Assembly (NCBI GenBank): GCA_018267955.1
Contig: JAFDXL010000010.1
Location: forward strand, 186,001 to 250,000
Direction: 5' to 3'
Length of the DNA stretch: 64,000 nt
Source of the DNA: Bacteroidota bacterium
GTDB taxonomy: Bacteria > Bacteroidota > Bacteroidia > Chitinophagales > Chitinophagaceae
Numbering within the stretch: the first letter of the stretch is position 1; each line of letters starts with the position of its first letter. The translations under genes were made by a program, and so were the position numbers. The notes beneath the pieces are model-generated. The model ran no database searches. It saw only the letters and a list, made by a program, of their open reading frames with translations, and was not told the DNA's origin. Positions 19,404-27,800 of the stretch are shown piece after piece.

Positions 19404-19576
19404 TTGTTATCCCTGATACTTTCGGGCAGTAAAATACTAAAGTATCCGCATTTTTCACAGCACACATCATCAGCCGGTTAAATATTTAGCATTTTAAATT
19501 AGATTTTAATTAGGCATAGTTTTTTAACCTTTGCACAATATTGGAGTCCTAAAGAGGCTTGTTTTATTTTTATTGT

Positions 19577-20776
19577 TTGACAGAAACGCGATTATATGGC
19601 ACCCTTGTTCTTTTATTAGCGTCCTTTGCACTAAGGGCGCAAGACAACAGGCAGGCATCTAAGAGCATTGACATTGTTGACGTAGGGCGTGGTATCTTCT
19701 ACCATAAACCTCCACGCGAATTTTCAGACACATCTAAAAAGAAAGGCGAAACTGAGATATCTGTACTACCCGCATTCGGATATACTTTGCAGACAGGATT
19801 TGCCGTGGTGCTTTCGGGAAATGCAACGTTCAAAACCAATGATGATTCCGTAACAAAAACCTCGGTGGTATTGTCTAACATTACTTATTCTCAATACCAG
19901 CAGATCATATTTCCTTTTCAGAGTTACATCTGGACCAAAAACAATAAGTATAACCTCAACTCTGACTGGCGGTTTATGAAATATCCGCAGTACACATACG
20001 GGCTGGGGGGTAATTCGGATATTAATGGCGGGTATAGGATAGATTATGCCAACATACACCTGTACGAAACCGTGCTAAGAAAGATATCTCCGGCTGTATA
20101 CGCCGGACTGGGATACAATTTTGACTATTACTGGGATGTACATGAAGTGGATCCGCCATCAAATACAGCGACAGATTTTCAAACTTACGGACTGTCGAAA
20201 ACAGTGGTGGCATCAGGTATAACGGCCAACCTGCTATTTGACAACCGGGACAACCCTGTAAACGCGCAAAAAGGCAGCTTTGCCAGGCTTAGCTACAGGC
20301 CAAACTTCACATTCCTGGGCAGTGATGCCAATTGGTCTTCTATGACTATAGATCTGCGACACTATATTCAGCTGCCGGGCCACAGCCGCAATGTGCTTGC
20401 TATCTGGAACTATGACTGGTTTACCGTAGATGGCACACCACCCTACCTGATGCTACCCAGCACTGGATGGGACCCCAACAGCAACACAGGACGTGGTTAT
20501 ATACAAGGCCGCTACCGCGGACGCAATATGCTATACCTGGAAACAGAGTACCGCTTTGGTATTACCAATAATGGACTACTGGGTGGTGTAGTATATGGCA
20601 ATGCACAATCCGTTAGTGAACCTCTCAGCAATAAGTTCGTGTATATATCGCCGGGAGCCGGCGTTGGTATCCGCATCAAACTTAACAAGTTCTCCAATAC
20701 CAATATTGCTGTTGATTATGCAATAGGCAAGGAAGGATCGCGCGGCTTTTGGGTAAACCTTGGTGAAGTCTTTTAA
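19577..20776 (+). CDS. Omp85/surface-antigen-like outer-membrane beta-barrel protein
   Basis: A protein of about 399 aa. No in-frame ATG precedes the signal peptide; TTG 19577 gives (M)TETRLYGTLVLLLASFALRAQ, a good signal peptide, and TTG 19559 is an alternative. The mature part lacks obvious POTRA domains and is mostly beta-barrel, with F-D-N-R-D-N-P-V-N-A-Q-K-G-S and R-G-Y-I-Q-G-R-Y-R-G-R-N, which are typical of the BamA/TamA C-terminal surface antigen family. It is probably a POTRA-less barrel. It converges with the DUF2147 gene with a 4-bp overlap. Confidence 0.75.
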   Translation: MTETRLYGTLVLLLASFALRAQDNRQASKSIDIVDVGRGIFYHKPPREFSDTSKKKGETEISVLPAFGYTLQTGFAVVLSGNATFKTNDDSVTKTSVVLSNITYSQYQQIIFPFQSYIWTKNNKYNLNSDWRFMKYPQYTYGLGGNSDINGGYRIDYANIHLYETVLRKISPAVYAGLGYNFDYYWDVHEVDPPSNTATDFQTYGLSKTVVASGITANLLFDNRDNPVNAQKGSFARLSYRPNFTFLGSDANWSSMTIDLRHYIQLPGHSRNVLAIWNYDWFTVDGTPPYLMLPSTGWDPNSNTGRGYIQGRYRGRNMLYLETEYRFGITNNGLLGGVVYGNAQSVSEPLSNKFVYISPGAGVGIRIKLNKFSNTNIAVDYAIGKEGSRGFWVNLGEVF

Positions 20777-21213
20777 TCAGCAAGTGTCCATGTAGATGTA
20801 CGGCCGATAAGAGAGATACCTACATAACCCCGCAGATCGAGCGTCTTACCTTTATAGGTGATCTTGCAGGAATAAGTTTTACCGTTTTTAGGATCGTATA
20901 TTTTACCGTCGCTGTATTCTTTATCGCCATCTTTTTCCAGGCCTCTTAGTATCACTAATCCAATGATAGGTACATTACGCTTTTTCTCATCGGGATTGTT
21001 ATCATCAGTTTTAGGATTACCATTCTTAAGCGGTTCTTTCAGCCAAATGATCTTACCATAGAATTTGCCATCACGGGCTTTATACACCTGTATCTTAGAA
21101 GTCTTTTCCTGGTTGTACCAAACCTTTTCTATCTGATCCTGCGCTTTTGCAATATGGGTGGCAACGATCAATATTATGCTTAGGAAAGCAGTTCTTACAG
21201 TTGTATAAAACAT
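20773..21213 (-). CDS. Exported DUF2147 family protein
   Basis: A 146-aa protein with a signal peptide (MFYTTVRTAFLSIILIVATHIAKAQ) and a DUF2147 domain. Typical segments are V-W-Y-N-Q-E-K-T-S-K-I-Q-V-Y and Y-G-K-I-I-W-L-K-E-P, then D-G-K-I-Y-D-P-K-N-G-K-T-Y-S-C and L-R-G-Y-V-G-I-S-L-I-G-R-T. The family is periplasmic with no firm function. A perfect 15-bp hairpin stands two bases before its ATG, so its expression may be terminated or translationally blocked in read-through mRNA. Confidence 0.85.
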   Translation of the reverse strand: MFYTTVRTAFLSIILIVATHIAKAQDQIEKVWYNQEKTSKIQVYKARDGKFYGKIIWLKEPLKNGNPKTDDNNPDEKKRNVPIIGLVILRGLEKDGDKEYSDGKIYDPKNGKTYSCKITYKGKTLDLRGYVGISLIGRTSTWTLAD

Positions 21214-21215
21214 AA

Positions 21216-21257
21216 CAGGCTGATTATTTAATTCTAATGTACTAAATAATCAGCCTG
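21216..21257 (-). terminator. Perfect 15-bp inverted repeat: terminator of the DUF2807 gene abutting the DUF2147 start
   Basis: CAGGCTGATTATTTA (21216-21230) and its exact complement (21243-21257) flank a 12-base loop. For minus-strand transcripts it follows the DUF2807 stop by 25 bp, and its last stem base is two bases before the DUF2147 ATG. The following bases are moderately T-rich. It may be a terminator, a translation-blocking hairpin, or both. Confidence 0.65.
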
Positions 21258-21282
21258 CGTCCGCAATAGAAAATGTTATTAT

Positions 21283-22011
21283 TTAATCTTCGGCTTCGAG
21301 GGAACCTACGCCATTGATATCAGAAGATACCACAGGCTTGCCTTTATACTTTACGGAGCCTGCACCACTAATGTGCACATCCAGCTTTTCGCTGGCAGAA
21401 AGGTTTATGTCACCTGCACCGGAAACAACGCTTTTCGCCTGGCGGCATTGCAGATCATAGGCGTCTACATCACCGGCACCGGTTACTTTATAGCTGGCAT
21501 AATTCACCGTTCCGCTGTCAATGGTAAGGCTGCCTGCGCCGGAAAGCGTAGTTATTAAAGTATTGGTATGGATACTTTGTATCTTCACATCGCCTGCCCC
21601 ACTTACTTTTAAAGTGAATTCATTACCGGTGATATCACCATCCAGGTTGGCATCTGCAGCTCCGGATATGGTTAACGAACTCAGGGATGGCACGGTGATG
21701 GTTGCGGTAACATCTTTATCTATATCAAAATCAAGAAAACCGTCTTTATCAACTATCAGTGTATTGTTCTTTACCTCTGATTTTATCTTGTGTAAAACAT
21801 TGCCATAACCATTCAATTGCAGGGAAGGTGCTGCAGCCGGATCTATTTTTATGGTGGCAGTTAACGGAGCAGAGAGCTGGATAGCTGAGAAGCTGCCTAC
21901 AGAACGGTTTTCCGTTTTAGTAGCACCTTCACCTTTTACCTTTACATGTCGGCAAGATGATACGAAGAAGGTAAGAGAAATTATGCCGGCAAGCACTAGT
22001 ATCTTGTTCAT
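21283..22011 (-). CDS. Head-GIN (DUF2807) lipoprotein
   Basis: A 242-aa putative lipoprotein with a signal peptide ending V-S-S-C (Cys20). The mature part is a DUF2807 (putative auto-transporter adhesin, head GIN) beta-solenoid. It carries at least five repeats of the form S/T-G-A-G-D/S (SGAADA, SGAGDV, SGAGSL, TGAGDV, SGAGDI, SGAGSV). The family is common in Bacteroidota envelopes and has no firm function. TAGCTTTG at 22041-22048 is a likely -7 element. Confidence 0.88.
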   Translation of the reverse strand: MNKILVLAGIISLTFFVSSCRHVKVKGEGATKTENRSVGSFSAIQLSAPLTATIKIDPAAAPSLQLNGYGNVLHKIKSEVKNNTLIVDKDGFLDFDIDKDVTATITVPSLSSLTISGAADANLDGDITGNEFTLKVSGAGDVKIQSIHTNTLITTLSGAGSLTIDSGTVNYASYKVTGAGDVDAYDLQCRQAKSVVSGAGDINLSASEKLDVHISGAGSVKYKGKPVVSSDINGVGSLEAED

Positions 22012-22040
22012 AAAAAGCGATTATAGATTTAGATATGATG

Positions 22041-22048
22041 CAAAGCTA
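22041..22048 (-). promoter_or_regulatory. Candidate -7 promoter element for the DUF2807 gene
   Basis: On the minus strand TAGCTTTG fits TAnnTTTG and lies about 30 bases before the ATG. Confidence 0.4.
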
Positions 22049-22137
22049 CACAGCACACCAGATGTCAGAAATACGTATTCGGCTAAATACGAGCGTTTAT
22101 CGGTAAACGCTTTGAAAACAACGGTAAAGAAAAACGG

Positions 22138-22359
22138 CTAGGACGCAGTTCTTGCTTTATTGCCGCGCCACCATATAAAACCTACCGTACCCATAATACC
22201 CAGTGGCAGCAATGCAAGATACAGGATACCACCGTTGAGGCCACGTGCACTTTTTTCATCAAGGCTGCTAGCTGTTTTAGTACACATAGCACAACCCTGG
22301 GCATGTAATTCCTGCGCAGTAGCAAATGCCAACAGACCAATGAATACCAGCTTCTTCAT
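22138..22359 (-). CDS. Small exported CxxC membrane protein of the cytochrome oxidase operon
   Basis: A 73-aa protein with a signal peptide (MKKLVFIGLLAFATAQELHAQ), then G-C-A-M-C-T-K-T-A, and one transmembrane span near the C-terminus (LYLALLPLGIMGTVGFIWW). The Cys-x-x-Cys next to the cleavage site would face the periplasm. It is the last gene of the ctaB-cox3-cox3-cox4-sco-DUF420 run. A role in copper or heme redox handling is possible from the CxxC and context but not shown. I do not know a named family for it. Confidence 0.75.
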   Translation of the reverse strand: MKKLVFIGLLAFATAQELHAQGCAMCTKTASSLDEKSARGLNGGILYLALLPLGIMGTVGFIWWRGNKARTAS

Positions 22360-22386
22360 ACTATAAAGTTAACCTTATTTAAAACA

Positions 22387-22938
22387 CTAAGCGTAATATG
22401 GAGCTATCAATATATAGACCAATACCCCTGTAACGCTTACATACAACCATAAAGGCCATGTATATCTTGCCAATTTCTTATGCTTATCGTATTCGCCGGT
22501 AAGGGAGCGATATGCCGTGAATAAAATAAACGGCAGTATTACCGCTGCGAGGAAGATATGTGTGGCAAGCAGCGTAAAATAGAAATAACGGATAGCCCCT
22601 ACGCCGCCAAATTTAGTATCTCCTGCAAGCAAATGGTGCGCTATATAAGAGACCAGAAATAATATAGACAATACCATTGCCGTTAGCATCAGCCTTTTAT
22701 GCAGTAAAAACTTTCTTTTTCGAACGGCAGCTAATGCCCATACCAACAATACAGAAACGGTGGAATTGATCACCGCATTGAATGTAGCAAAGATGTGCTT
22801 ATTGAAACCGAGGTCTACATCCTTTAATTGAAATTTAGGATAGCCAAGGGATACTACAATTGCAAATACTACAAATGAAAAAGTGAGTATCAGCAGCCTT
22901 GCCTGTTTATCATTTTTTTTAAGTGCAGGTGTAAGCAT
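22387..22938 (-). CDS. DUF420 family membrane protein
   Basis: A 183-aa protein with about five transmembrane helices and the DUF420 pattern: F-N-A-V-I-N-S-T after the first span, H-K-R-L-M-L, A-H-H and L-L-A-T-H-I-F-L-A-A. Family members (CtaM/YozB-like) sit in cytochrome oxidase loci and are thought to help oxidase assembly. The paired His residues may bind heme or metal. It follows sco with almost no gap. Confidence 0.87.
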   Translation of the reverse strand: MLTPALKKNDKQARLLILTFSFVVFAIVVSLGYPKFQLKDVDLGFNKHIFATFNAVINSTVSVLLVWALAAVRKRKFLLHKRLMLTAMVLSILFLVSYIAHHLLAGDTKFGGVGAIRYFYFTLLATHIFLAAVILPFILFTAYRSLTGEYDKHKKLARYTWPLWLYVSVTGVLVYILIAPYYA

Positions 22939-22939
22939 C

Positions 22940-23671
22940 TTAATGGTGTTTTCTTTTCTTTTCTACTGTTAGTAAAACAATATCGTCTGCGCAACGTTTG
23001 ATATCTGCCGTATCCAGGCCATCATAATATCCTCTTATATTACGATCGAAATCCAGCAGCACCAGCTTCTGGCTATGGATAAAATCTTCGGCACCGCCAT
23101 TAGCAGGCTGCATGGAAACATGCAGTTCGTTCCGCGCAAAATTATAGATTTCCCCTCTATCCCCAGTAAAAAAAGACCAGTTATCATGGTTCACATGAAA
23201 CCTGTCTGAATACTCACGAAGCACAGGAACGGAGTCGTGTACGGGATCTATGCTGATAGACACTATCTGGATGGCTGTATCGAGCGAGGCCTCTTTTTTA
23301 GGATCGCGGCGGAAGGCCTTCTGTAGCATCGTCAGGTTGCCGGTAAGATTCGGGCAAACCGTAGTGCAATTGGCAAAGAAAAAATTAACGATCAGTATCC
23401 TGTTTTTCAGGTCCTTGTTCAGCGACACTTGTTTGCCAAATTCGTTGGTAAGTGTTATATCAGCTGCGCGATGATAAATTGTGTCATATTGATTGCTCCC
23501 ATCATCACTCTTCACCACCTTATCCGGTATATAATACCCGGGTAGTTTGATGATCTTCTTGGAGACAGACATCTGCACCTTTATCTCGTAATAGACGAAA
23601 AAAGCGAACGGTAGCAATAATGCTACCGTCAAGCCTAGTATAAAAGTTTTATTCGATTTTTTTTGTGCCAT
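22940..23671 (-). CDS. SCO1/SenC copper chaperone-like protein
   Basis: A 243-aa membrane-anchored thioredoxin-fold protein. One N-terminal span (about residues 10-27) tethers it. The copper-binding C-T-T-V-C-P motif follows F-F-F-A-N, and the distal His is in D-F-I-H-S-Q. SCO proteins deliver copper to, or reduce, the CuA site of cytochrome c oxidase subunit II. Genes around it encode oxidase subunits III and IV and heme O synthase; subunit II itself is not in the window. Confidence 0.92.
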   Translation of the reverse strand: MAQKKSNKTFILGLTVALLLPFAFFVYYEIKVQMSVSKKIIKLPGYYIPDKVVKSDDGSNQYDTIYHRAADITLTNEFGKQVSLNKDLKNRILIVNFFFANCTTVCPNLTGNLTMLQKAFRRDPKKEASLDTAIQIVSISIDPVHDSVPVLREYSDRFHVNHDNWSFFTGDRGEIYNFARNELHVSMQPANGGAEDFIHSQKLVLLDFDRNIRGYYDGLDTADIKRCADDIVLLTVEKKRKHH

Positions 23672-23686
23672 TGATATTTACTTAGA

Positions 23687-24106
23687 TTACCTGGTAACCG
23701 CTGTGCTATTCATGTGCAACCAGAAACCACCGTCTGCAAGGAAAGCAATAACGAACCAAATGAATAAGGTAAGTGGTATCAATACCATTATCAGGAAAGA
23801 CCTGATCTCATCGCCGAGGTGCATAAACACAGAAACGATAAAGCTGGCTTTGAAAAGTGTAAGTATCAGGAAGAAGGCATTTGTAAGGCCCCTTGGCATG
23901 CCCCACTGATAACCATACATCCCCAGCAATACTTCTACTACAGTAACGATCAGCAATATCCAGAATACCCTCCAGATACGGCCAACTTGTTTTTTACTTT
24001 CAGGAGAGGCGATATCTGTATGGTGTTGCATTACACCTGAATACAATTTTGACTGGTCGCCTTCGTATAAATGCTGAATGCTATTAGTATTATGATGAGC
24101 TGACAT
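23687..24106 (-). CDS. Cytochrome c oxidase subunit IV (prokaryotic type)
   Basis: A 139-aa membrane protein with a soluble N-terminal part and three hydrophobic spans from residue 47. The S-K-K-Q-V-G-R-I-W-R-V-F-W, F-K-A-S-F-I-V-S-V-F-M-H-L and F-L-A-D-G-G-F-W pattern is typical of the Bacteroidota oxidase subunit IV. It is part of the terminal oxidase complex in the inner membrane and lies between cox3 and sco. Confidence 0.88.
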   Translation of the reverse strand: MSAHHNTNSIQHLYEGDQSKLYSGVMQHHTDIASPESKKQVGRIWRVFWILLIVTVVEVLLGMYGYQWGMPRGLTNAFFLILTLFKASFIVSVFMHLGDEIRSFLIMVLIPLTLFIWFVIAFLADGGFWLHMNSTAVTR

Positions 24107-24148
24107 TTCTTTAAATGAGTTATTGTGATTAATAGATTTCTTTCAGGA

Positions 24149-24889
24149 TTAAAGCAGGTAGAAGCAAGTGAATACGAATACCCAAACCAGATCTACAAAG
24201 TGCCAGTAGAGGCCTATTTTTTCCACCATTTCGTAGTGTCCCCTTTGGTCGTATGTACCGTTTACGGTATTGATCAATACCATGATAAGGAACACAACAC
24301 CGCTGGCAACGTGGCCGCCGTGGAAGCCTGTGATCGTAAAGAAATAATTATAGAAGTCGTGCGTAGCCTGCATACCATGCGCTGGTAAGGCAGCAGCTAC
24401 TGCTGGTTCCTTCATGTTAAAGAAGTGCTCAATGCCTGACAGAGGTGCAGATGCATCTGTGAAAGATCCCCACCATGCGCCCTGGCTATGTAAGTGTGTC
24501 CATTCCCAAGCCTGGCAGCTAAGGAAGCATATACCACCTACAATGGTCCACAGCAACCATTTGATAACGCCATTGCGATCGCCATAGTGGCCTGCGTGCA
24601 CTGCAAGCACCATTGTTACAGAGCTCATGATGAGTATGAAAGTCATCAAGCTCACGAACAACAAAGGCAGGTTTGCTTCGCCCGCGAATGGGAAGGCGTG
24701 GAATACGTGGTTGGCATCAGGCCATACAGCGCTGAAAAAACGGGTGGTACCGTAAGAAATAAGGAAAGCACCGAATGTGAAAGCATCCGATAACAGGAAG
24801 AACCACATCATCATCTTACCATAACTCACGTTGAACGGTGACCGTCCACCTCCCCATAATTTTACATCTGCTGTAGTAGCTTGTGACAT
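24149..24889 (-). CDS. Heme-copper oxidase subunit III (first of two adjacent)
   Basis: A 246-aa subunit III with about six to seven helices. It shows K-M-M-M-W-F-F-L-L-S-D, C-Q-A-W-E-W, G-F-H-G-G-H-V-A-S-G-V and the C-terminal Y-W-H-F-V-D-L-V-W-V-F, which is the subunit III signature. It has a longer loop between helices III and IV than its neighbour. It is downstream of the second cox3 gene in one operon. It is probably an inner-membrane component of the caa3-type oxidase. Confidence 0.92.
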   Translation of the reverse strand: MSQATTADVKLWGGGRSPFNVSYGKMMMWFFLLSDAFTFGAFLISYGTTRFFSAVWPDANHVFHAFPFAGEANLPLLFVSLMTFILIMSSVTMVLAVHAGHYGDRNGVIKWLLWTIVGGICFLSCQAWEWTHLHSQGAWWGSFTDASAPLSGIEHFFNMKEPAVAAALPAHGMQATHDFYNYFFTITGFHGGHVASGVVFLIMVLINTVNGTYDQRGHYEMVEKIGLYWHFVDLVWVFVFTCFYLL

Positions 24890-24955
24890 AGAAGATTTGT
24901 TGCTATTTAAGTTTAATTGTTAGTTGTGAATTTGGGTGCAAATTTCGAAACAATT

Positions 24956-25531
24956 TTATTGATTTACCAGAAAGAACACAAATAAATAAATCCACAATAC
25001 ATCTACGAAATGCCAGTAGCTGGCAACTATTTCGAGACCTGTAGTATTGTAAACCTTTACACGCTTCCTAAAGGCACGGAAAAATACTATTAAAAGTGCA
25101 ATTATCCCACCCAATATGTGCAATAAGTGCAAACCTGCTATTATAAATATGAAAGAATCTGCCGGGTTGCCGTCTATACGAATGTTATTTGCATATAACT
25201 GTACAAAGCCTTCGTATTGCAATATGCCGAACAGAACACCTAATATCAACGTGGTGGTGATCAATGCCCGGTAAGCAGTCATCCTGCGTTCCTTAAATGC
25301 TTTGAGCCCAAGTATTATGGTAATACTGCTGGCAAATATGGCTACGGTAGATACCCAGAAGATGGGAGGAAGTTTGAAATAATGCCAGTTGCCCTGGGCT
25401 TCCCTAACCATATAAGCGCTGGTAAGGCCCGCAAACATCATCGCAATACTACCCATAGCTATCCACAAAGCGAATTTATGGGGATGTATCTTTCTTCTTT
25501 CTTTCACTGAACTCACAATTCCTTCTTGCAT
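24956..25531 (-). CDS. Heme-copper oxidase subunit III (second, shorter paralogue)
   Basis: A 191-aa subunit III paralogue with about five helices. It has M-V-R-E-A-Q-G-N-W-H-Y-F-K-L-P, A-G-L-H-L-L-H-I-L-G-G and the signature Y-W-H-F-V-D-V-L-W-I-Y-L-F. It is shorter than its 246-aa neighbour. Two adjacent cox3 genes are a recurring arrangement in Bacteroidota oxidase loci. It lies 12 bp after ctaB. Confidence 0.9.
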   Translation of the reverse strand: MQEGIVSSVKERRKIHPHKFALWIAMGSIAMMFAGLTSAYMVREAQGNWHYFKLPPIFWVSTVAIFASSITIILGLKAFKERRMTAYRALITTTLILGVLFGILQYEGFVQLYANNIRIDGNPADSFIFIIAGLHLLHILGGIIALLIVFFRAFRKRVKVYNTTGLEIVASYWHFVDVLWIYLFVFFLVNQ

Positions 25532-25543
25532 AACTAATAAATA

Positions 25544-26443
25544 TTATAGCTTATCAAACAACAAAGACAACAGCACAACGGGTAAATATATAAATGAAGA
25601 GAACATTACCCTCTTTGCCGATGGGTAATCATTCTTCAGATAAAATGCAAAGGATGCAACAAAATACATAAAGCCACAAGCCATGCTCACCCACATACCA
25701 ATGTTACCACTGATACCTATCATGCGGGGCATTACTGCTGCCGGTATCAATACAATGCTATAAAACATGCATTGCAATGCAGTAAACTTAGAAGTGCGCT
25801 CTTGCGATGGCAACATACTGATGCCTGCTTTTTTATACTCATCGTAGCCTACCCATGCAATAGCCCAGTAATGGGGAAATTGCCAGAAGAACTGCAGGGT
25901 GAACAATATCCATCCCCCGGCGCTGAGCCCGTTAGTAGCTGCTGCCCAGCCCAAAAGTGGCGGCATAGCTCCCGGAATAGCACCTATCAATACTGCAATG
26001 GGATGCACACGCTTCATAGGCGTGTAGGCAAATGCGTATAATAAAAGAGAAATAAGGCTAAGAATGCCGGTGAGGGTGTTGAAATAAAGCCCAAGCAGTA
26101 AAACACCGGAAAGGCCCGCAGCTATGGCTATGATCCACGCTTCGGTGAGCCCCATACGCTGATCGGGCAACGGCCTGATCATGGTGCGCTTCATCATGGC
26201 ATCGCCTTCGCGTTCCAATATCTGATTAATAGTATTAGCACCACCGGTAACCAGGGTGCCGCCTATGAAAAGTAATAAGACCTTATCCCACTCAAACACA
26301 ATACCCGGTGCAAGTAAATAGCCTATAACACTGGAGAAAACTACCATGAAGCTGAGATTGGGCTTCAGGAGTTGGCTATAATCCTTGATCTTAGCAACAA
26401 GAAACATGCTTTCTTTTGCCTTGATGGGTTGTTCCCTCAACAT
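25544..26443 (-). CDS. ctaB: Protoheme IX farnesyltransferase (heme O synthase)
   Basis: A 299-aa UbiA-superfamily prenyltransferase with about nine transmembrane helices. The first Asp-rich motif is N-T-I-N-Q-I-L-E-R-E-G-D, followed by M-K-R-T-x-x-R-P-L-P, and the second is in Y-D-E-Y-K-K-A-G-I-S-M-L-P. It converts heme B and farnesyl diphosphate to heme O for the oxidase. It is the first gene of the minus-strand oxidase run. A good -7 element directly upstream shows that the run starts here, without coxA or coxB. Confidence 0.94.
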   Translation of the reverse strand: MLREQPIKAKESMFLVAKIKDYSQLLKPNLSFMVVFSSVIGYLLAPGIVFEWDKVLLLFIGGTLVTGGANTINQILEREGDAMMKRTMIRPLPDQRMGLTEAWIIAIAAGLSGVLLLGLYFNTLTGILSLISLLLYAFAYTPMKRVHPIAVLIGAIPGAMPPLLGWAAATNGLSAGGWILFTLQFFWQFPHYWAIAWVGYDEYKKAGISMLPSQERTSKFTALQCMFYSIVLIPAAVMPRMIGISGNIGMWVSMACGFMYFVASFAFYLKNDYPSAKRVMFSSFIYLPVVLLSLLFDKL

Positions 26444-26476
26444 TACTTAACAGAAGATTAATGTAAAATTCAGGTG

Positions 26477-26484
26477 CAAATGTA
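26477..26484 (-). promoter_or_regulatory. Candidate -7 promoter element for the ctaB-cox3 operon
   Basis: On the minus strand TACATTTG fits TAnnTTTG and lies about 34 bases before the ctaB ATG. Confidence 0.45.
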
Positions 26485-26533
26485 GGCATTGAAAAGCAAG
26501 GATGCTAATTCTGCCTTCAAAAATTCCGAAGAT

Positions 26534-27334
26534 TTACCAGCTGCCGCTGGCGCCGCCGCCACCAAAACTGCCCCCGCCGAAACTACCTCCGCCACCACCG
26601 GAACCTCCGCCCCAGCTTCCTCCGCCGAAGCCACCACCCCAGCCTCCGCCAAAGCCCCCATAGCCACCCCAGCGACGATACCCGCGGCCGCTCATGTAGT
26701 TACCGCCGCCACCGCCGCCAATCTTACTTAATATCCAAAGGACTATATATACAATTAAGATAAGAATGATAACGATAGGGGCAGATGGATGTTTCCTTTT
26801 CCCCTGGTTATCACTTTCATCAGGCTGGTATTCGCCCTTAGTGGCTGCTATGATAGCATCTGCTGCCTTATTAAAACCTTCGTAGTAGTTGCCTTGTTTG
26901 AAGCTGGGCACCATTTCATTGCGGATGATACGCCCGCATTGAGCATCAGTCAATGCACCTTCCAGGCCGTAACCTGTAGAAATATTCAATTTATGATCGT
27001 CTAAAGACGCCAAAATCACTACCCCGTTATCCTTGCCTTTGCGGCCTACACCCCAGCGGTTCCCTAATTCTATTGCATACTGCGCCACTTCATAGGAGCC
27101 GATGCTTTTCACCGTAACCACGGTTATTTGTGTAGATGTTTGCTGGTCGAATTGCTGGAGCTTGGCTTCCAGTTGTGCATCCTCAGATGCTGACAACATG
27201 CCTGCAAGGTCATTTACATACCTGATCGGCTCCGGCTTGGGTGGAAAATCCTTGTCATCCCGCGCACGAACCGTGAAGAAAGTAAGAGCGACAAGCAAAA
27301 AAGAGGCAATATATCTGAAAAGCCGGGGCATCAT
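26534..27334 (-). CDS. TPM-domain protein with glycine-rich tail (YgcG-like)
   Basis: A 266-aa protein. It has an N-terminal signal peptide (about residues 1-24), a TPM domain at about 38-165 (V-N-D-L-A-G-M-L-S, G-K-D-N-G-V-V-I-L, G-Y-G-L-E-G-A-L-T-D), one membrane span near 183-200, and a C-terminal tail of Gly, Ser, Trp and Tyr repeats. TPM proteins have been linked to acid phosphatase or photosystem-repair roles, but the function of the bacterial YgcG group is open. It follows a second TPM gene with a 4-bp overlap in a lemA operon. Confidence 0.88.
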   Translation of the reverse strand: MMPRLFRYIASFLLVALTFFTVRARDDKDFPPKPEPIRYVNDLAGMLSASEDAQLEAKLQQFDQQTSTQITVVTVKSIGSYEVAQYAIELGNRWGVGRKGKDNGVVILASLDDHKLNISTGYGLEGALTDAQCGRIIRNEMVPSFKQGNYYEGFNKAADAIIAATKGEYQPDESDNQGKRKHPSAPIVIILILIVYIVLWILSKIGGGGGGNYMSGRGYRRWGGYGGFGGGWGGGFGGGSWGGGSGGGGGSFGGGSFGGGGASGSW

Positions 27335-27789
27335 TTTCCAAAAACTATTTCGTCGGGTAATTCATTTTTTGTGATCGTTGGGTCGTAAGGGAAATGTGTC
27401 GCCATGGCATCTCCAAGCTTATCAACACAACTAACGAGCCCCTCAGCCATCTTACCGTTTTTCAGGTATTCCTTCAGTGATTCTGCGGCTTTTTCCCAAA
27501 AAAGAGGGCCGCCGGCTTTTTTATAAATTTCCTCGTCTCCTACCAATGCAAATTGTTTATCAACTGTTGCCAGGTACACCAGCACCGCATTTCGGCGCTC
27601 TGTTGCCGCCATATTCAGATTATGGAATACTTCCCAGGCACGATCCATAGCATCAACATAACTGCAATGTGTTTCTACAAACACCCGCAATTCGCCGGTT
27701 GTGCGGCTTTCAGCATTTCGGATAGAAGCCACTACGCGCTCCTGGTCTGCAGGATCGAGCAATGGCTTCTTTTTAGAAAAAGGAAACAT
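27331..27789 (-). CDS. TPM-domain protein without signal peptide
   Basis: A 152-aa protein that is nearly all TPM domain: A-E-S-R-T-T-G-E-L-R-V-F-V-E, R-R-N-A-V-L-V-Y-L-A and F-A-L-V-G-D-E. It has no signal peptide. It starts 11 bp after lemA and overlaps the next TPM gene by 4 bp, so lemA-TPM-TPM is one transcription unit. The pairing of LemA with one cytosolic-looking and one exported TPM protein is common in Bacteroidota. Its function is not known. Confidence 0.87.
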   Translation of the reverse strand: MFPFSKKKPLLDPADQERVVASIRNAESRTTGELRVFVETHCSYVDAMDRAWEVFHNLNMAATERRNAVLVYLATVDKQFALVGDEEIYKKAGGPLFWEKAAESLKEYLKNGKMAEGLVSCVDKLGDAMATHFPYDPTITKNELPDEIVFGK

Positions 27790-27800
27790 TATATCAGTTT

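Noticed and set aside
26489-26731. Ala/Thr-rich plus-strand frame of 80 aa
   Set aside because: Read from the antisense of the Gly-rich TPM tail; composition is explained by GGN codons.
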